Notes: generated by a model not told the origin, from the sequence alone. 64,000 nucleotides of DNA from Streptomyces sp. CB02056 (GCF_001905545.1 NZ_LIPD01000002.1:682001-746000), one strand, 5' to 3'. Counted from the stretch's first letter, positions 8,569 to 18,549 are shown. Numbers and translations: made by a program.

Positions 8569-9213
8569 GTGAACCGCCTCGACCACCGCGACCCCCTCGT
8601 GTTCGACACGCACGAGCTCGGTCGTCGCCCGGGCTCGATGCGCAAGGTGAGCCGGACCCTGGAGGCCCCCGAGGGCTTCGGGATCATCGACGTGATCGGC
8701 GTGCCGGAGAAGAGCCCGATCGAGCTGGACCTCCGCCTGGAGTCCGTGGTCGAGGGCGTGCTGGTCACCGGCACGGCCGAGGCGGGCGTCGAGGGCGAGT
8801 GCGTCCGCTGCCTGGAGCCCGTCGAGTTCGACATCGACGTGGACTTCCAGGAGCTGTACTACTACCCGGAGTCCGACGAGCGCCACCGCGCCCGGACCAC
8901 CGGGACCGAGGACCTCGACGAGGACTCGGAAGAAGAGACTTACCGTCTGGAGGGCGACTTCTTCGACCTCCGGCCGGTGCTGCGTGACGCGGTGGTGCTC
9001 GCACTGCCGCTGCAGCCGGTGTGCCAGGAAGACTGCCTGGGCCTGTGCTCCGAATGCGGAGCGCGCCTGAGCGACGACCCGGCGCACCACCACGATGCCG
9101 CCGACCCCCGGTGGGCGGCTCTGCAGGGACTCTCCGCCGCCCCCGGCGACGAGGGTGACGGATCTAAGAACAGCGACACCCGTGAGGGTCTCGCCGAGAA
9201 CCAGGAGAAGTAG
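8569..9213 (+). CDS. DUF177 family protein (YceD-like), precedes L32
   Basis: The 214-residue product is a DUF177/YceD-like protein, a family almost always encoded directly upstream of rpmF and implicated in rRNA metabolism in bacteria and plastids. Cysteine pairs C78/C81, C152/C156 and C160/C163 suggest metal binding, and the C-terminal CxxxC plus CSECG set is characteristic. The acidic central stretch (about 102-124) is unusually rich in D and E. The start GTG at 8569 ([13 protein letters not shown]) fits the family N-terminus. rpmF follows after 2 bases, so the genes are translationally coupled. Confidence 0.88.
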   Translation: MNRLDHRDPLVFDTHELGRRPGSMRKVSRTLEAPEGFGIIDVIGVPEKSPIELDLRLESVVEGVLVTGTAEAGVEGECVRCLEPVEFDIDVDFQELYYYPESDERHRARTTGTEDLDEDSEEETYRLEGDFFDLRPVLRDAVVLALPLQPVCQEDCLGLCSECGARLSDDPAHHHDAADPRWAALQGLSAAPGDEGDGSKNSDTREGLAENQEK

Positions 9214-9215
9214 CC

Positions 9216-9389
9216 GTGGCTGTTCCGAAGCGGAAGATGTCGCGCAGCAACACGCGCCACCGTCGGTCCAACTGGAAGGCCGTTGTTCCGGCCCTCGTGG
9301 CGTGCGACCGCTGCCACGAGCCGAAGCTGGGCCACATCGCGTGCCCGAGCTGCGGCACGTACAACCGTCGCCAGGTCCTCTCGGTCTGA
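9216..9389 (+). CDS. rpmF: 50S ribosomal protein L32 (zinc-binding form)
   Basis: A 57-residue protein begins (M)[20 protein letters not shown], the invariant L32 N-terminus. CDRC and CPSC form the zinc ribbon, so this is the C+ form of L32, matching the C+ L28 at 675-860. The GTG start at 9216 lies 2 bases after the DUF177 stop and uses GGAGAAG, within the end of that gene, as ribosome-binding site. It is followed 20 bases later by rnc. Confidence 0.95.
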   Translation: MAVPKRKMSRSNTRHRRSNWKAVVPALVACDRCHEPKLGHIACPSCGTYNRRQVLSV

Positions 9390-9409
9390 TCGGCGGGGTG
9401 TACGGATCG

Positions 9410-10201
9410 ATGTCGGACGGTAACTCCACCCGCAAGGCGACCATCGCCCCGAAGGGTTCCTCTTCGGGCGGCGGCAAGGCCGGCGGGCCGGCTTCGACCG
9501 AATACGACGTTCTGGAAGGGCGCCTCGGGTACACGCTCGAGCGCGCCCTTCTGGTACGTGCCCTGACCCACCGCTCGTACGCGTACGAGAACGGTGGGCT
9601 GCCCACCAACGAGCGCCTGGAGTTCCTCGGCGACTCGGTGCTGGGCCTCGTGGTGACCGATACCCTCTACCGCGTCCACCCGGACGTCCCGGAGGGCACG
9701 CTCGCCAAGCTGCGCGCCGCGGTGGTCAACTCCCGCGCGCTCGCGGATGTCGGCCGCGGCCTGGAGCTCGGCACGTTCATCCGCCTCGGCAAGGGCGAGG
9801 AGGGTACCGGCGGCCGCGACAAGTCGTCGATCCTCGCCGACACCGTCGAGGCCGTGATCGGCGCCATCTACCTGGACCAGGGACTGGACGCGGCCACCGA
9901 GTTCGTCCACCGGCTGTTCGACCCGCTGATCGAGGAGTCCTCTCAGCTCGGCGCCGGCCTGGACTGGAAGACCAGCCTCCAGGAGCTCACCGCCTCGGTG
10001 GGCATCGGAGTGCCGGAGTACGTGGTCATGGAGTCCGGTCCGGACCACGAGAAGACCTTCACCGCGGCGGCCCGGGTGGCCGGCGAGGACTTCGGCAGCG
10101 GCGTCGGCCGCTCGAAGAAGGAAGCCGAGCAGAAGGCCGCCGAGAGTGCCTGGCGCGCGATCAAGGAGAAGTACGCCGACCGGCTGCCCGCCGGCGCGTG
10201 A
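9410..10201 (+). CDS. rnc: Ribonuclease III (AbsB)
   Basis: The 263-residue enzyme cleaves double-stranded RNA in rRNA and mRNA maturation. The RNase III signature ERLEFLGDS (68-76) carries catalytic acidic residues; a second acidic cluster lies in [13 protein letters not shown], and a C-terminal dsRNA-binding domain spans about 188-258. The N-terminal ~30 residues are a disordered G/S/K tail. In S. coelicolor rnc is absB, a global regulator of antibiotic synthesis (established knowledge). The ATG at 9410 gives this N-terminus. The gene forms an operon with DUF177 and rpmF upstream and mutM downstream. Confidence 0.95.
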   Translation: MSDGNSTRKATIAPKGSSSGGGKAGGPASTEYDVLEGRLGYTLERALLVRALTHRSYAYENGGLPTNERLEFLGDSVLGLVVTDTLYRVHPDVPEGTLAKLRAAVVNSRALADVGRGLELGTFIRLGKGEEGTGGRDKSSILADTVEAVIGAIYLDQGLDAATEFVHRLFDPLIEESSQLGAGLDWKTSLQELTASVGIGVPEYVVMESGPDHEKTFTAAARVAGEDFGSGVGRSKKEAEQKAAESAWRAIKEKYADRLPAGA

Positions 10202-10255
10202 TCCCGCAGTAGCCTTCACTCCTGCTGATCCGTACCGAGCAGGAGGCGTGTTGCC

Positions 10256-11134
10256 GTGCCCGAACTTCCCGAGGTCGAGGTCGTCCGCCGTGGTCTGGCC
10301 ACCTGGGTGGCCGGACGGACGGTCGCCGACGTCCAGGTGCTGCACCCGCGCGCGGTGCGCCGCCAGCCGGCCGGCGCGGCGGACTTCACCGCCCGGCTGA
10401 CCGGCACCACCCTCGGCACCGCGCAGCGGCGCGGCAAGTACCTGTGGGTGCCGCTGGCCGGCACCGGGGCGGGGTTCTCGCTGATCGGCCACCTCGGGAT
10501 GAGCGGCCAACTCCTCGTCCAGGACCCGTCCGTACCCGACGAGACCCACCTGCGGGTCCGGCTGCGCTTCGCCGACGGCGGGCGCGAACTGCGCTTCGTC
10601 GACCAGCGGACCTTCGGCGGCCTGGCGGTCGAGGAGGCCGAGGACGGGGACCCGGAGGGCACCCCGGTCTCGATCGCGCACATCGCCCGCGACCCGCTCG
10701 ACGCGCGCTTCGACGACGCCGCCTTCGTGGCCGCGCTGCGCGCCAAGCGGACCACCGTCAAGCGCGCCCTGCTCGACCAGACCCTGATCAGCGGCGTCGG
10801 CAACATCTACGCCGACGAGGCGCTGTGGCGCTCCAGGCTGCACTACGACCGCCCGACCGCGACGCTCACCCGCCCGCAGGCCCTGCTGCTGCTGGCCAAC
10901 GCCCGGGACGTGATGAGCGCGGCGCTCGCCGTCGGCGGCACCAGCTTCGACAGCCTCTACGTCAACGTGAACGGCGAGAGCGGCTACTTCTCCCGGGACC
11001 TCGACGCCTACGGCCGCGAGCAGGAGCCCTGCCGCCGCTGCGGCACCCCGATCCGGCGGGCGGCCTGGATGAACCGCTCCAGCTACTTCTGCCCCCGCTG
11101 CCAGCGCGTGCCGCGCGCCCGCAGCGAGGGCTGA
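10256..11134 (+). CDS. mutM: Formamidopyrimidine-DNA glycosylase (MutM/Fpg)
   Basis: The 292-residue base-excision enzyme removes 8-oxoguanine and FaPy lesions. The N-terminal PELPEVE supplies the catalytic proline nucleophile and glutamate after Met removal. A conserved lysine-containing beta-turn and the helix-two-turn-helix are followed by a zinc finger from about residue 258 (CRRCG then FCPRCQ). The GTG start at 10256 has AGGAGG nine bases upstream. The rnc-mutM pairing is common in bacteria. The gene converges with the transporter gene that ends 6 bases away. Confidence 0.95.
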   Translation: MPELPEVEVVRRGLATWVAGRTVADVQVLHPRAVRRQPAGAADFTARLTGTTLGTAQRRGKYLWVPLAGTGAGFSLIGHLGMSGQLLVQDPSVPDETHLRVRLRFADGGRELRFVDQRTFGGLAVEEAEDGDPEGTPVSIAHIARDPLDARFDDAAFVAALRAKRTTVKRALLDQTLISGVGNIYADEALWRSRLHYDRPTATLTRPQALLLLANARDVMSAALAVGGTSFDSLYVNVNGESGYFSRDLDAYGREQEPCRRCGTPIRRAAWMNRSSYFCPRCQRVPRARSEG

Positions 11135-11140
11135 GGCGGG

Positions 11141-12061
11141 CTACTTCCGGGCGAGTTCGGGTTCGTCGGCGGCCGGTTCCCCGGGCGTGCCGTGGGTGTC
11201 CTGGCCGAAGTAGGCGACCCCGACCGCGGCGACCACCGCCAGCAGGAAGCCGATCACGCCGAGCCAGCCCAGACCGGCCTTGGAGGAGTCGCCGAGCCAG
11301 AGCACGCCGACCGCGCCGGGCAGCACGGTCTCGCCGACCACCAGCGCGGCGGTCGCGCCGTTCACCGAGCCGATCTGGAGCGCCACGGTGTGGATGTACA
11401 TGCCGCCGATGCCGCCGACCAGGACCGCGTACAGCGCCGGGTCGGAGAGCAGCTCGCCGAGCGCGAACGGCTCGATGCCGTTGAGGATGCGCACCCCGAC
11501 GCCCAGGGCGCCGAAGCCGAGGCCGGAGAGCAGACCGGCGACGATCGCGCCGTTGGCGCCCATCCGCCGCACCAGCAGGCTGCCGCCGACCAGCAGCACG
11601 GTGGTGACGATCAGCAGCCACCAGTGGAAGGCCATCGCGGTGTGGTGGCCGCCCTCCGGCCCGGCCGAGACGGCCAGCAGCACCAGCGCCGAGCAGAGCA
11701 CGGCGATCGAGGCCCACTCCAGCTGCTTGAGCCGGATGCCCAGCAGCTTGATGCTGAGCACCGCGGTGATCACCAGGTTGGCGCTGATGATGGTCTGGGA
11801 GAGGAACAGCGGCAGCAGCCGGGCGGCCAGCGCGCCGAGCCCGAAGCCGATCAGGTCGAGCACCGTGCCGAGGATGAACTCCCAGGTGACGGCGGCCTTC
11901 GCGGTCGAGGACAGGCTCGGGCCGCCGTGCTCGGTGGTCGAGCTGGTGGCGCCCTTGGCCGCCTCCTCCCGGGCGGAGCGGCGGGATCCGACAGCCTGGA
12001 GGACCGAGCCGGTGCCGTAGCAGGCGGATGCCGCCACGGCGGTGACGAGGCCGATGATCAC
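11141..12061 (-). CDS. DMT/EamA-like integral membrane transporter
   Basis: The 306-residue protein has about nine or ten hydrophobic helices, beginning IIGLVTAVAASACYGTGSVLQ, and resembles drug/metabolite transporter (EamA/NIPA-like) proteins in which ten helices form two repeats. A cytoplasmic loop of about 30 residues rich in S/T/E follows the first helix, and a short acidic tail ends the protein. The GTG at 12061 was chosen because GGAG lies upstream and the first helix then starts at once; a longer frame to 12277 would add a non-membrane, arginine-rich stretch. The substrate is unknown. It is a single gene with its own upstream region. Confidence 0.8.
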   Translation of the reverse strand: MIIGLVTAVAASACYGTGSVLQAVGSRRSAREEAAKGATSSTTEHGGPSLSSTAKAAVTWEFILGTVLDLIGFGLGALAARLLPLFLSQTIISANLVITAVLSIKLLGIRLKQLEWASIAVLCSALVLLAVSAGPEGGHHTAMAFHWWLLIVTTVLLVGGSLLVRRMGANGAIVAGLLSGLGFGALGVGVRILNGIEPFALGELLSDPALYAVLVGGIGGMYIHTVALQIGSVNGATAALVVGETVLPGAVGVLWLGDSSKAGLGWLGVIGFLLAVVAAVGVAYFGQDTHGTPGEPAADEPELARK

Positions 12062-12380
12062 CGAGAACTCCGATCGGGAGGTGGGTCGAGAACGGTCTGG
12101 GTAAAGAAAGGGCAATGGGACCGGTGGTCCGGGACCACTATGCCCGCCCGCACGGTACGGTCGGCACGCCCCCCGGAGTGCCCCGGAGCGGGGCCGGGCC
12201 TGCCGGGACGTACGTTCGGCGGCCTCCCGCGGTTCCCGCGCGGGCCCCGACTCAGGGGTGACCGGGGGAAACATCATCCCCGAGGAGGGGGCGGCCCCGG
12301 CGGTCGGCGGGGAGTCTTGTCAGTACCAGTATGCGAAGGGTATGGCGTGCTCAGGGGCCGGTCACGGTAGCGTCGGGGGC
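12062..12380. other. Divergent intergenic region (319 bases) with a palindrome and possible promoter
   Basis: The region separates the minus-strand transporter from the plus-strand secreted protein. It holds a near-perfect palindrome GTGGTCC-G-GGACCAC (12124-12138) and a candidate plus-strand promoter, TTGTCA (12317-12322) with TATGGC 18 bases on (12341-12346). No coding sequence is supported. Confidence 0.45.
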
Positions 12381-13733
12381 ATGAGAACCCTTGCACGACG
12401 TTCCCGGGGCGCCGGGCCGCTAGCCCTGGTGGCGGCGCTGCTCGGGCTGCTGCTCCTGCTGGCACCCGCGGCCTCGGCGGCCGGCGGCCTGAGCGACGCC
12501 ACCGCCGCCCTGAAGAAGGGCCAGGTCTACGTCGACCCGGCCATGACCAGCCGCTTCAGCCAGGCCCAGGCCGACGCCCTGACCAAGAAGATCGACAAGG
12601 CCGACAAGCCGATCTTCGTCGCGGTCGTCCCCGACTCGCCGGCCTTCGCCAAGGCGACGGTCTTCAAGGACCTCCGCACCACGGTCGGCGTCGACGGCGT
12701 CTACGCGGTCTGGCGCGGTGACCAGTTCACCGCCCGCGCCGACCGCGGCGCGCTCGCCGCCGGCGTCCCGGAGCGGATCTCCGGCGCGGCCTTCCGCTCC
12801 CACAACGGCGACATCGACGCCACCCTGAACGACTTCGTCGACCAGGCCGCCCCGCAGACCAAGGGCACCGGGGTCAACCACAGCACCTCGATCGCCTGGG
12901 TGGTCATCCCGGTGGTGCTGGTCGCGCTGGCCGGCGCCGGCGTCTTCCTCCTGTTCCGCCGCGCCAAGCAGCGCAAGGAGGCGCAGGCCCGGGCCGAGCT
13001 GGAGCAGCTGCGCCGGGTGGTGGACGAGGACATCACCGCCTTCGGCGTGGAGCTGGAGCGGCTCGACTTCAGCCCGGCCGCGGCCGACGCGGACGACGCC
13101 CAGCGCACCGACTACAGCCACGCCCTGGACTCGTACGAGAAGTCCAAGCGGCTGATGGACGAGGCGAAGAAGCCCGAGGACGTCAAGCAGGTCACCGAGG
13201 CGATCGAGGACGGCCGCTTCTCGCTGGCCACCCTGGCCGCCCGGCGGGAGAAGAAGCCGCTGCCCGAGCGCCGTCCCCCGTGCTTCATGGACCCGCGGCA
13301 CGGCCCGTCCGTCAAGGACGTGGACTGGACTCCGGCCGGCGGCGCCGCGCGCACCGTCCCGGTCTGCCAGGCCGACGCGGACCGGCTCGCGGCCGGCCTC
13401 GACCCGGCGATCCGCACGGTCGACACCGAGCACGGCCCGCAGCCGTACTGGAACGCCGGCCCGGCGTACGCGCCCTGGGCGGGCGGCTACTTCGGCGGCT
13501 TCGGTGGCGGCGGCCTGCTGCCGGGCCTGCTGGTCGGCACCATGCTCGGCTCGATGATGAGCTCCCCGGCCTACGCGGCCGCGCCGATGATGGACGGCGG
13601 CCACGGCTACCAGGACCAGCACGAGGGCGGTGACTTCACCGGCGGCGACTTCAACGGCGGCGACTTCGGCGGGTTCGGCGGCGGTGGCGACTTCGGTGGC
13701 GGCGGCGGCGACTTCGGCGGCGGGGACTGGTAA
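12381..13733 (+). CDS. Secreted/membrane protein with TPM-like domain and glycine-rich C-terminus
   Basis: The 450-residue protein has a signal peptide (1 to about 33, cleaved near ASAAG), an extracellular domain (about 36-165) that resembles TPM/YgcG-type folds, one transmembrane helix (171-192) followed by RRAKQRK, and a cytoplasmic helical region. The last ~60 residues are a glycine/aspartate/phenylalanine-rich tail with repeated GGDFGG. The tail after a TPM-like domain recalls YgcG-type proteins. The ATG at 12381 opens directly into the signal peptide. A strong hairpin terminator follows. The function is unknown; an envelope role is inference. Confidence 0.75.
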   Translation: MRTLARRSRGAGPLALVAALLGLLLLLAPAASAAGGLSDATAALKKGQVYVDPAMTSRFSQAQADALTKKIDKADKPIFVAVVPDSPAFAKATVFKDLRTTVGVDGVYAVWRGDQFTARADRGALAAGVPERISGAAFRSHNGDIDATLNDFVDQAAPQTKGTGVNHSTSIAWVVIPVVLVALAGAGVFLLFRRAKQRKEAQARAELEQLRRVVDEDITAFGVELERLDFSPAAADADDAQRTDYSHALDSYEKSKRLMDEAKKPEDVKQVTEAIEDGRFSLATLAARREKKPLPERRPPCFMDPRHGPSVKDVDWTPAGGAARTVPVCQADADRLAAGLDPAIRTVDTEHGPQPYWNAGPAYAPWAGGYFGGFGGGGLLPGLLVGTMLGSMMSSPAYAAAPMMDGGHGYQDQHEGGDFTGGDFNGGDFGGFGGGGDFGGGGGDFGGGDW

Positions 13734-13758
13734 CCCGCTCGACCGACCGCACGCTCCC

Positions 13759-13788
13759 GCGGCCCCGCCGGTTCTCCGGCGGGGCCGC
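13759..13788 (+). terminator. Terminator hairpin after the glycine-rich protein gene
   Basis: GCGGCCCCGCCGG (13759-13771) pairs perfectly with CCGGCGGGGCCGC (13776-13788) around a TTCT loop, 25 bases after the stop. Confidence 0.75.
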
Positions 13789-13870
13789 TCCCGTTCGCGC
13801 GGGGGCGTCGTCCGCGGAGGCGGGCCGGGGCCGAGCTGTGACCGGGAGCGCGGACGGCTAGGGTCGGGGC

Positions 13871-14170
13871 ATGCACGGTCGCGACGCCCACAGTGAGGAA
13901 CCGGTCCGGGTGACCGCCTGGGTCCGGGGGAAGGTCCAGCAGGTCGGGTTCCGCTGGTGGACCAGGGCACGGGCGCTGGAGATCGGACTGAGCGGCTACG
14001 CCAGCAACCTCGGCGACGGCCGGGTGCAGGTGGTGGCCGAGGGGCTCGCGGCCGACTGCGAGCAGCTGCTGGCCCGGCTGCGCGGCCCGGGGACCCCGGG
14101 GAACGTCAGCGGGGTCACCGAGATCTGGACGGCCGTCGGCCCTGGCTACGAGGGTTTCGAGATCCGCTGA
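13871..14170 (+). CDS. acyP: Acylphosphatase
   Basis: The 99-residue protein is an acylphosphatase, a small cytoplasmic enzyme hydrolysing carboxyl-phosphate bonds. The family signatures are present: [19 protein letters not shown], containing the catalytic arginine (VGFR), and [20 protein letters not shown] with the catalytic asparagine. The ATG at 13871 adds ten unstructured residues compared with minimal family members. acyP ahead of smc is a familiar actinobacterial order. Confidence 0.93.
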   Translation: MHGRDAHSEEPVRVTAWVRGKVQQVGFRWWTRARALEIGLSGYASNLGDGRVQVVAEGLAADCEQLLARLRGPGTPGNVSGVTEIWTAVGPGYEGFEIR

Positions 14171-14594
14171 GCCGCGCCGGGCCGGGCCGCCGGCGGTGCT
14201 CCGCGCGGGCTCCCGGGAAAAGATCCGGAACCGGCGGTGTCACGAGGTTGCCATCCGGGCAGACTCGTGGTTGACTCCGCATCGAACGATGATCCACGAG
14301 CACGCGGTGGACCCGTCCCGAAGCCCCCCAGGCGTGATGACACCGCCGGGCAGGTGACAGGGGCGCGGTAGCGTGCGGTGATCGTGTTGACCCTTTCCGT
14401 CTTTGGTGAGACGCTGGAAGCCCGCGCACACGACCGCGTTCTCCCGGTAGGCGCATGCCCCCGTGAGCCCAGCTCACGGTGGTTGTGCCGCAGTGCCCAG
14501 CCAGCACTTCCGGTGACGCGCCGCGCGTGCGTCCCCCTTCCCCCTAGACCTGTACCGTTCCGGTTCGGTCACTCAGCGTGGAGGACCATTCATC
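14171..14594. other. Intergenic region upstream of the smc cluster, with two inverted repeats
   Basis: The 424 bases contain no supported gene. Two inverted repeats stand out: CTCGTGG/CCACGAG (14264-14270 and 14294-14300), enclosing a TTGACT, and a tight CCGTGAGC-CCA-GCTCACGG (14461-14479). Either could be an operator or a terminator. I found no convincing -35/-10 pair or tRNA. Confidence 0.5.
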
Positions 14595-14798
14595 ATGGCA
14601 AAGGCGCTTCTCGGGTACGTCGGCGGCCCCGACCCGCGAATGCTCTCCGAGATGCGACGGCTTCAGCAGCGCGTCCAGGACCTTGAAGCGGAGCTCCTTC
14701 GGATGCAGGCTGAGAACGACGCTCTCACCGCTGTCGCTGACGAGCACTCGCTGCTCAACAGCATCGATCTGGATCAGCGGGAGCCGGCTCTCACCTGA
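14595..14798 (+). CDS. Small conserved coiled-coil protein upstream of smc
   Basis: The 67-residue protein begins MAKALLGYVGGPDPRMLSEM, and residues about 16-47 (RRLQQRVQDLEAELLRMQAE) form an obvious leucine-rich amphipathic helix, likely a dimeric coiled coil. GGAGGA lies 12 bases upstream of the ATG, supporting translation. Codon use matches the genome. It sits 154 bases ahead of smc in the same orientation, but whether it works with SMC is unknown. I know of no assigned function; small proteins of this type are conserved among streptomycetes. Confidence 0.8.
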   Translation: MAKALLGYVGGPDPRMLSEMRRLQQRVQDLEAELLRMQAENDALTAVADEHSLLNSIDLDQREPALT

Positions 14799-14952
14799 GT
14801 CCCGCCCAGTCCTCGCAGATCGACGCCGTTGCGCACCGAGCCGCCCCGAAAGGGACGCAGCTTGCAAGGGACGCCCTGATGTGGCGTCCCTTCGTCGTGT
14901 CCGGCTCCGGATACAGTCGGTTCCCGTCTGAGCGATAGAGGGGACCGGCCGC

Positions 14953-17900
14953 GTGCACCTGAAGAGTCTGACGCTGCGCGGGTTCAAGTCCTTCGCCTCC
15001 AGCACCACCCTGCGCTTCGAGCCCGGCATCACCTGCGTCGTCGGCCCGAACGGCTCCGGCAAGTCGAACGTGGTCGACGCGCTGTCCTGGGTGATGGGCG
15101 AGCAGGGCGCCAAGTCGCTGCGCGGCGGCAAGATGGAGGACGTCATCTTCGCCGGGACCAGCGGGCGCGCCCCGCTCGGCCGGGCCGAGGTCAGCCTCAC
15201 CATCGACAACACCGACGGCGCCCTGCCGATCGACTACTCCGAGGTGACCATCACCCGGACCATGTTCCGCAACGGCGGCAGCGAGTACGCCCTCAACGGT
15301 GAGACCTGCCGCCTGCTGGACATCCAGGAGCTGCTCTCCGACTCCGGCATCGGCCGCGAGATGCACGTCATCGTCGGGCAGGGCCAGCTGGACTCCGTGC
15401 TGCACGCCGACCCGATGGGCCGGCGCGCCTTCATCGAGGAGGCGGCCGGCGTCCTCAAGCACCGCAAGCGCAAGGAGAAGGCGCTGCGGAAGCTGGACGC
15501 GATGCAGGCCAACCTCAACCGGGTCCAGGACCTGGTGGCCGAACTGCGCCGCCAGCTCGGACCGCTCGGCCGGCAGGCCCGGATCGCCCGCCGGGCCGCC
15601 GGCATCCAGGCCGACCTGCGCGACGCCCGGCTGCGGCTGCTCGCCGACGACCTGTGCGCGCTCCGCCGGGCCGTCGAGGCCGAGGTCGCGGACGAACTGG
15701 CGCTGCGGCTGCGCCGCACCACCGTCGAGCAGGAGCTGGCCCGGGCGGTGCAGCGCGAACGCGTCCTGGAGGCGCAGGTCGAGCAGCTCGGCCCCGGACT
15801 GGAGACCGCCCGGCAGACCTGGTACCGGCTCTCCGCGCTCGCCGAGCGCACCCGCGGCACCGTCGGGCTGGCCGAGGCCCGCGCCCGGCACGCCGCCGGG
15901 GGCCGGGGCGAGGAGCGGCGCGGGCGCGACCCGGAGGACACGGAACGGGAGGCCGCGCGGGTCCGCGAGGAGGAGGCCGCGCTGACCGAGGCGCTGGAGG
16001 AGGCGCGGTACGCGCTGGCCGAGGCGGTCGAGCGCAGGGACGGACTGGAGCGGGAGCTGGCCGCCGAGGAGCGCCGGCTGCGGGACGCCGCCCGGGCCAT
16101 CGCCGACCGCCGGGAGGGCCTGGCCAGGCTGCAGGGCCAGGCCGCCGCCGCCCGGTCCAGGGCCGCTGCCGCGCAGGCCGAGATCGGTCGGCTCGCCGAG
16201 GCCAGGGACGAGGCGCTGCTGCGCGCCGAGGCCGCCCGGGGCGAGCTGGACGAACTCCAGCGGCAGGTGGACGGCCTGGCCGGGGAGGACGAGCAGGCCG
16301 AGGCCCGGTACCGGCGGGCGCGCGAGCACCTCGCCGCGGTGGAAGGGGAGCTGGCCGCGGCCCGGGAGGCGTCCGCCGCCGCCGAGCGCGAGCGGGCCGG
16401 GCTGACCGCACGGCACGAGGCGCTCTCCCTCGGCCTGCGCCGCAAGGACGGCACCGGCGCGCTGCTGGACGCGGGGGAGCGGCTGGGCGGGCTGCTCGGC
16501 CCGGCGGCCGCGCTGCTGCGGATCGAGCCGGGGTACGAGGTGCCGCTCGCGGCGGCGCTCGGTGCGGCGGCCGACGCGGTGGCCGTCGACTCGCCGTCCA
16601 CCGCCGCCGGGGCCCTGCGGCTGCTGCGGGCCGAGGACGCCGGCCGGGCCGCGCTGCTGATCGCCGGTACCGCCGGCTCCGCCGAGGCGGCCGGGTCGGC
16701 GGGGGAGCTGCCGGACGGGGCCCGCTGGGCGGCCGAACTGGTCGACGGCCCGGCCGAGTTGCTCGGCGCGGTCCGGCGGCTGCTGGCCGGGGTGGCGGTG
16801 GTTGCGGACCTCGACCGGGCGCTGCGGCTGGTCGCCGGGCACCCCGCGCTGTGCGCCGTCACCGCCGACGGGGACCGGCTCGGCGCCGGCTTCGCCCAGG
16901 GCGGCTCCGGCGGCGCGCCGAGCCTGCTGGAGACCCAGGCCGCGGTGGACGAGGCGGCCCGGGCGATCGGCGAACTCACCGTCCGCTGCGCCGAGTCGGC
17001 CGAGCGGCTGGCCCGACTCGCCGAGCAGCGAAGGGAGTCGGCCGCCGAGGTGGAGCAACTCGCCGAGCGGAGGCGGCAGGAGGAGAAGGAGCGGGCCCAG
17101 GTCGCCGGGGCGCTCGGCCGGCTCGGCGGGCAGGCCCGCGCCGCCGCGGGCGAGGCCGGTCGGCTGTCGGACGCCGCCGCGCGCGCCGAGCAGGGGCTGG
17201 CCGAACTGCTCGACGGCGCCGAGGAGCTGGCGCGGCGCCTGGCCGCCGCCGAGGAGTCGGCCCAGGCCGGGGAGGACGAGCCGGACGCCGCCGAACAGCA
17301 GCGGCTGGCCGGGGCCGCGAGCGACGCCCGGCAGGCCGAGCTGGAGGCCCGGCTCGCGGTGCGCACCCACGAGGAGCGGGTCCGCGCCCTGGCCGGCCGG
17401 GCCGACCAGCTGGACCGGGCCGCCCGCGCCGAGCGCGAGGCGCGCGCCCGGGCCGCCGAGCGCCGCCAGCGCGCCGAGCACGACGCCTCGGTGGCGAACG
17501 CCGTCGCGGCGGGCGCCCGGCAGCTGCTGGCCTGCCTGGAGGTGTCGCTGGCCCGCGCGGACGCCGGGCGGGCGGCCGTCGAACAGGCGCGGGCCGAGCG
17601 CGAGCACGAGCTGCGCGAGCACCGGGAGCACGGCCGCGGGCTCAAGGAGGAGCTGGACAAGCTGGTCGACGCCGGGCACCGGGACGAGGTGCTGCGGGCC
17701 GAGAAGCGGCTGCGGATCGAGCAGCTGGAGGCCCGCGCGCTGGAGGAGTTCGGCATCGACGGCGGCGAGCTGCTCGCCTCGTACGGGCCGGACCAGCCCG
17801 TCCCGCCGTCCGCGCCCGAGGAGGGGGCGGAACCGGGCGAGCCGTACCCGTACGTCCGGGCCGAGCAGGAGAAGCGGCTGCGGGCGGCCGAGAAGGCGTA

Positions 17901-18549
17901 CCAGCAGCTCGGCAAGGTCAACCCGCTGGCGCTGGAGGAGTTCGCCGCGCTGGAGGAGCGCCACCGGTTCCTCGGCGAGCAGCTGGACGACCTCAAGCGC
18001 AGCCGGCGCGACCTGCTGGACATCGTCCGGGAGGTGGACCAGCGGGTCGAGCAGCTGTTCACCTCGGCGTACCACGACACCGCCGCCCAGTTCGAGGGCG
18101 TCTTCGCCCGGCTCTTCCCGGGCGGGGAGGGCCGGCTGGTGCTGACCGACCCGGAGAACATGCTCGCCACCGGGGTCGAGGTCGAGGCCCGGCCGCCGGG
18201 CAAGAAGGTCAAGCGGCTGTCGCTGCTGTCCGGTGGCGAGCGCTCGCTGACCGCGGTGGCGCTGCTGGTCGCGATCTTCAAGGCCCGGCCCAGCCCGTTC
18301 TACGTGATGGACGAGGTGGAGGCGGCGCTGGACGAGACCAACCTGCGCCGGCTGATCGGGATCATGGAGGAGCTGCGGGAGAGCTCCCAGCTGATCGTGA
18401 TCACCCACCAGAAGCTCACCATGGAGTCGGCCGACGCCCTCTACGGCGTGACCATGAAGGGCGACGGCATCTCGCAGGTGATCAGCCAGCGGCTGCGCGA
18501 AGAGCACCGGGAGCGCCGGCCGCGGGCCGTACGCACCGCATCGGTGTAG
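14953..18549 (+). CDS. smc: Chromosome segregation protein SMC
   Basis: The 1198-residue condensin ATPase organises and segregates the chromosome. Its head is split: Walker A GPNGSGKSN (31-39) at the N-terminus, and the signature LSGGERSLTAVALL (about 1090) with Walker B FYVMDEVEAALDE (about 1116) at the C-terminus. Long antiparallel coiled coils flank a globular hinge at about 497-670. Length is standard. The GTG start at 14953 encodes (M)HLKSLTLRGFKSF, the conserved SMC N-terminus. In streptomycetes SMC acts with ScpAB during sporulation septation. ftsY follows 47 bases on. Confidence 0.97.
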   Translation: MHLKSLTLRGFKSFASSTTLRFEPGITCVVGPNGSGKSNVVDALSWVMGEQGAKSLRGGKMEDVIFAGTSGRAPLGRAEVSLTIDNTDGALPIDYSEVTITRTMFRNGGSEYALNGETCRLLDIQELLSDSGIGREMHVIVGQGQLDSVLHADPMGRRAFIEEAAGVLKHRKRKEKALRKLDAMQANLNRVQDLVAELRRQLGPLGRQARIARRAAGIQADLRDARLRLLADDLCALRRAVEAEVADELALRLRRTTVEQELARAVQRERVLEAQVEQLGPGLETARQTWYRLSALAERTRGTVGLAEARARHAAGGRGEERRGRDPEDTEREAARVREEEAALTEALEEARYALAEAVERRDGLERELAAEERRLRDAARAIADRREGLARLQGQAAAARSRAAAAQAEIGRLAEARDEALLRAEAARGELDELQRQVDGLAGEDEQAEARYRRAREHLAAVEGELAAAREASAAAERERAGLTARHEALSLGLRRKDGTGALLDAGERLGGLLGPAAALLRIEPGYEVPLAAALGAAADAVAVDSPSTAAGALRLLRAEDAGRAALLIAGTAGSAEAAGSAGELPDGARWAAELVDGPAELLGAVRRLLAGVAVVADLDRALRLVAGHPALCAVTADGDRLGAGFAQGGSGGAPSLLETQAAVDEAARAIGELTVRCAESAERLARLAEQRRESAAEVEQLAERRRQEEKERAQVAGALGRLGGQARAAAGEAGRLSDAAARAEQGLAELLDGAEELARRLAAAEESAQAGEDEPDAAEQQRLAGAASDARQAELEARLAVRTHEERVRALAGRADQLDRAARAEREARARAAERRQRAEHDASVANAVAAGARQLLACLEVSLARADAGRAAVEQARAEREHELREHREHGRGLKEELDKLVDAGHRDEVLRAEKRLRIEQLEARALEEFGIDGGELLASYGPDQPVPPSAPEEGAEPGEPYPYVRAEQEKRLRAAEKAYQQLGKVNPLALEEFAALEERHRFLGEQLDDLKRSRRDLLDIVREVDQRVEQLFTSAYHDTAAQFEGVFARLFPGGEGRLVLTDPENMLATGVEVEARPPGKKVKRLSLLSGGERSLTAVALLVAIFKARPSPFYVMDEVEAALDETNLRRLIGIMEELRESSQLIVITHQKLTMESADALYGVTMKGDGISQVISQRLREEHRERRPRAVRTASV

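Noticed and set aside
12258-12380. An N-terminal extension of the secreted protein from 12258
   Set aside because: It would place 41 non-conserved residues before a clear signal peptide that starts at the ATG at 12381.
14264-14300. A tRNA-like fold in the gap before the smc cluster
   Set aside because: Only one stem is present; there is no T-loop GTTCRA motif, acceptor stem or anticodon arm.
14791-18507. A 1238-codon open frame antisense to smc
   Set aside because: It is the high-GC shadow of smc: composition is P/G/A/R-biased, there are no domains, and smc itself is unambiguous.
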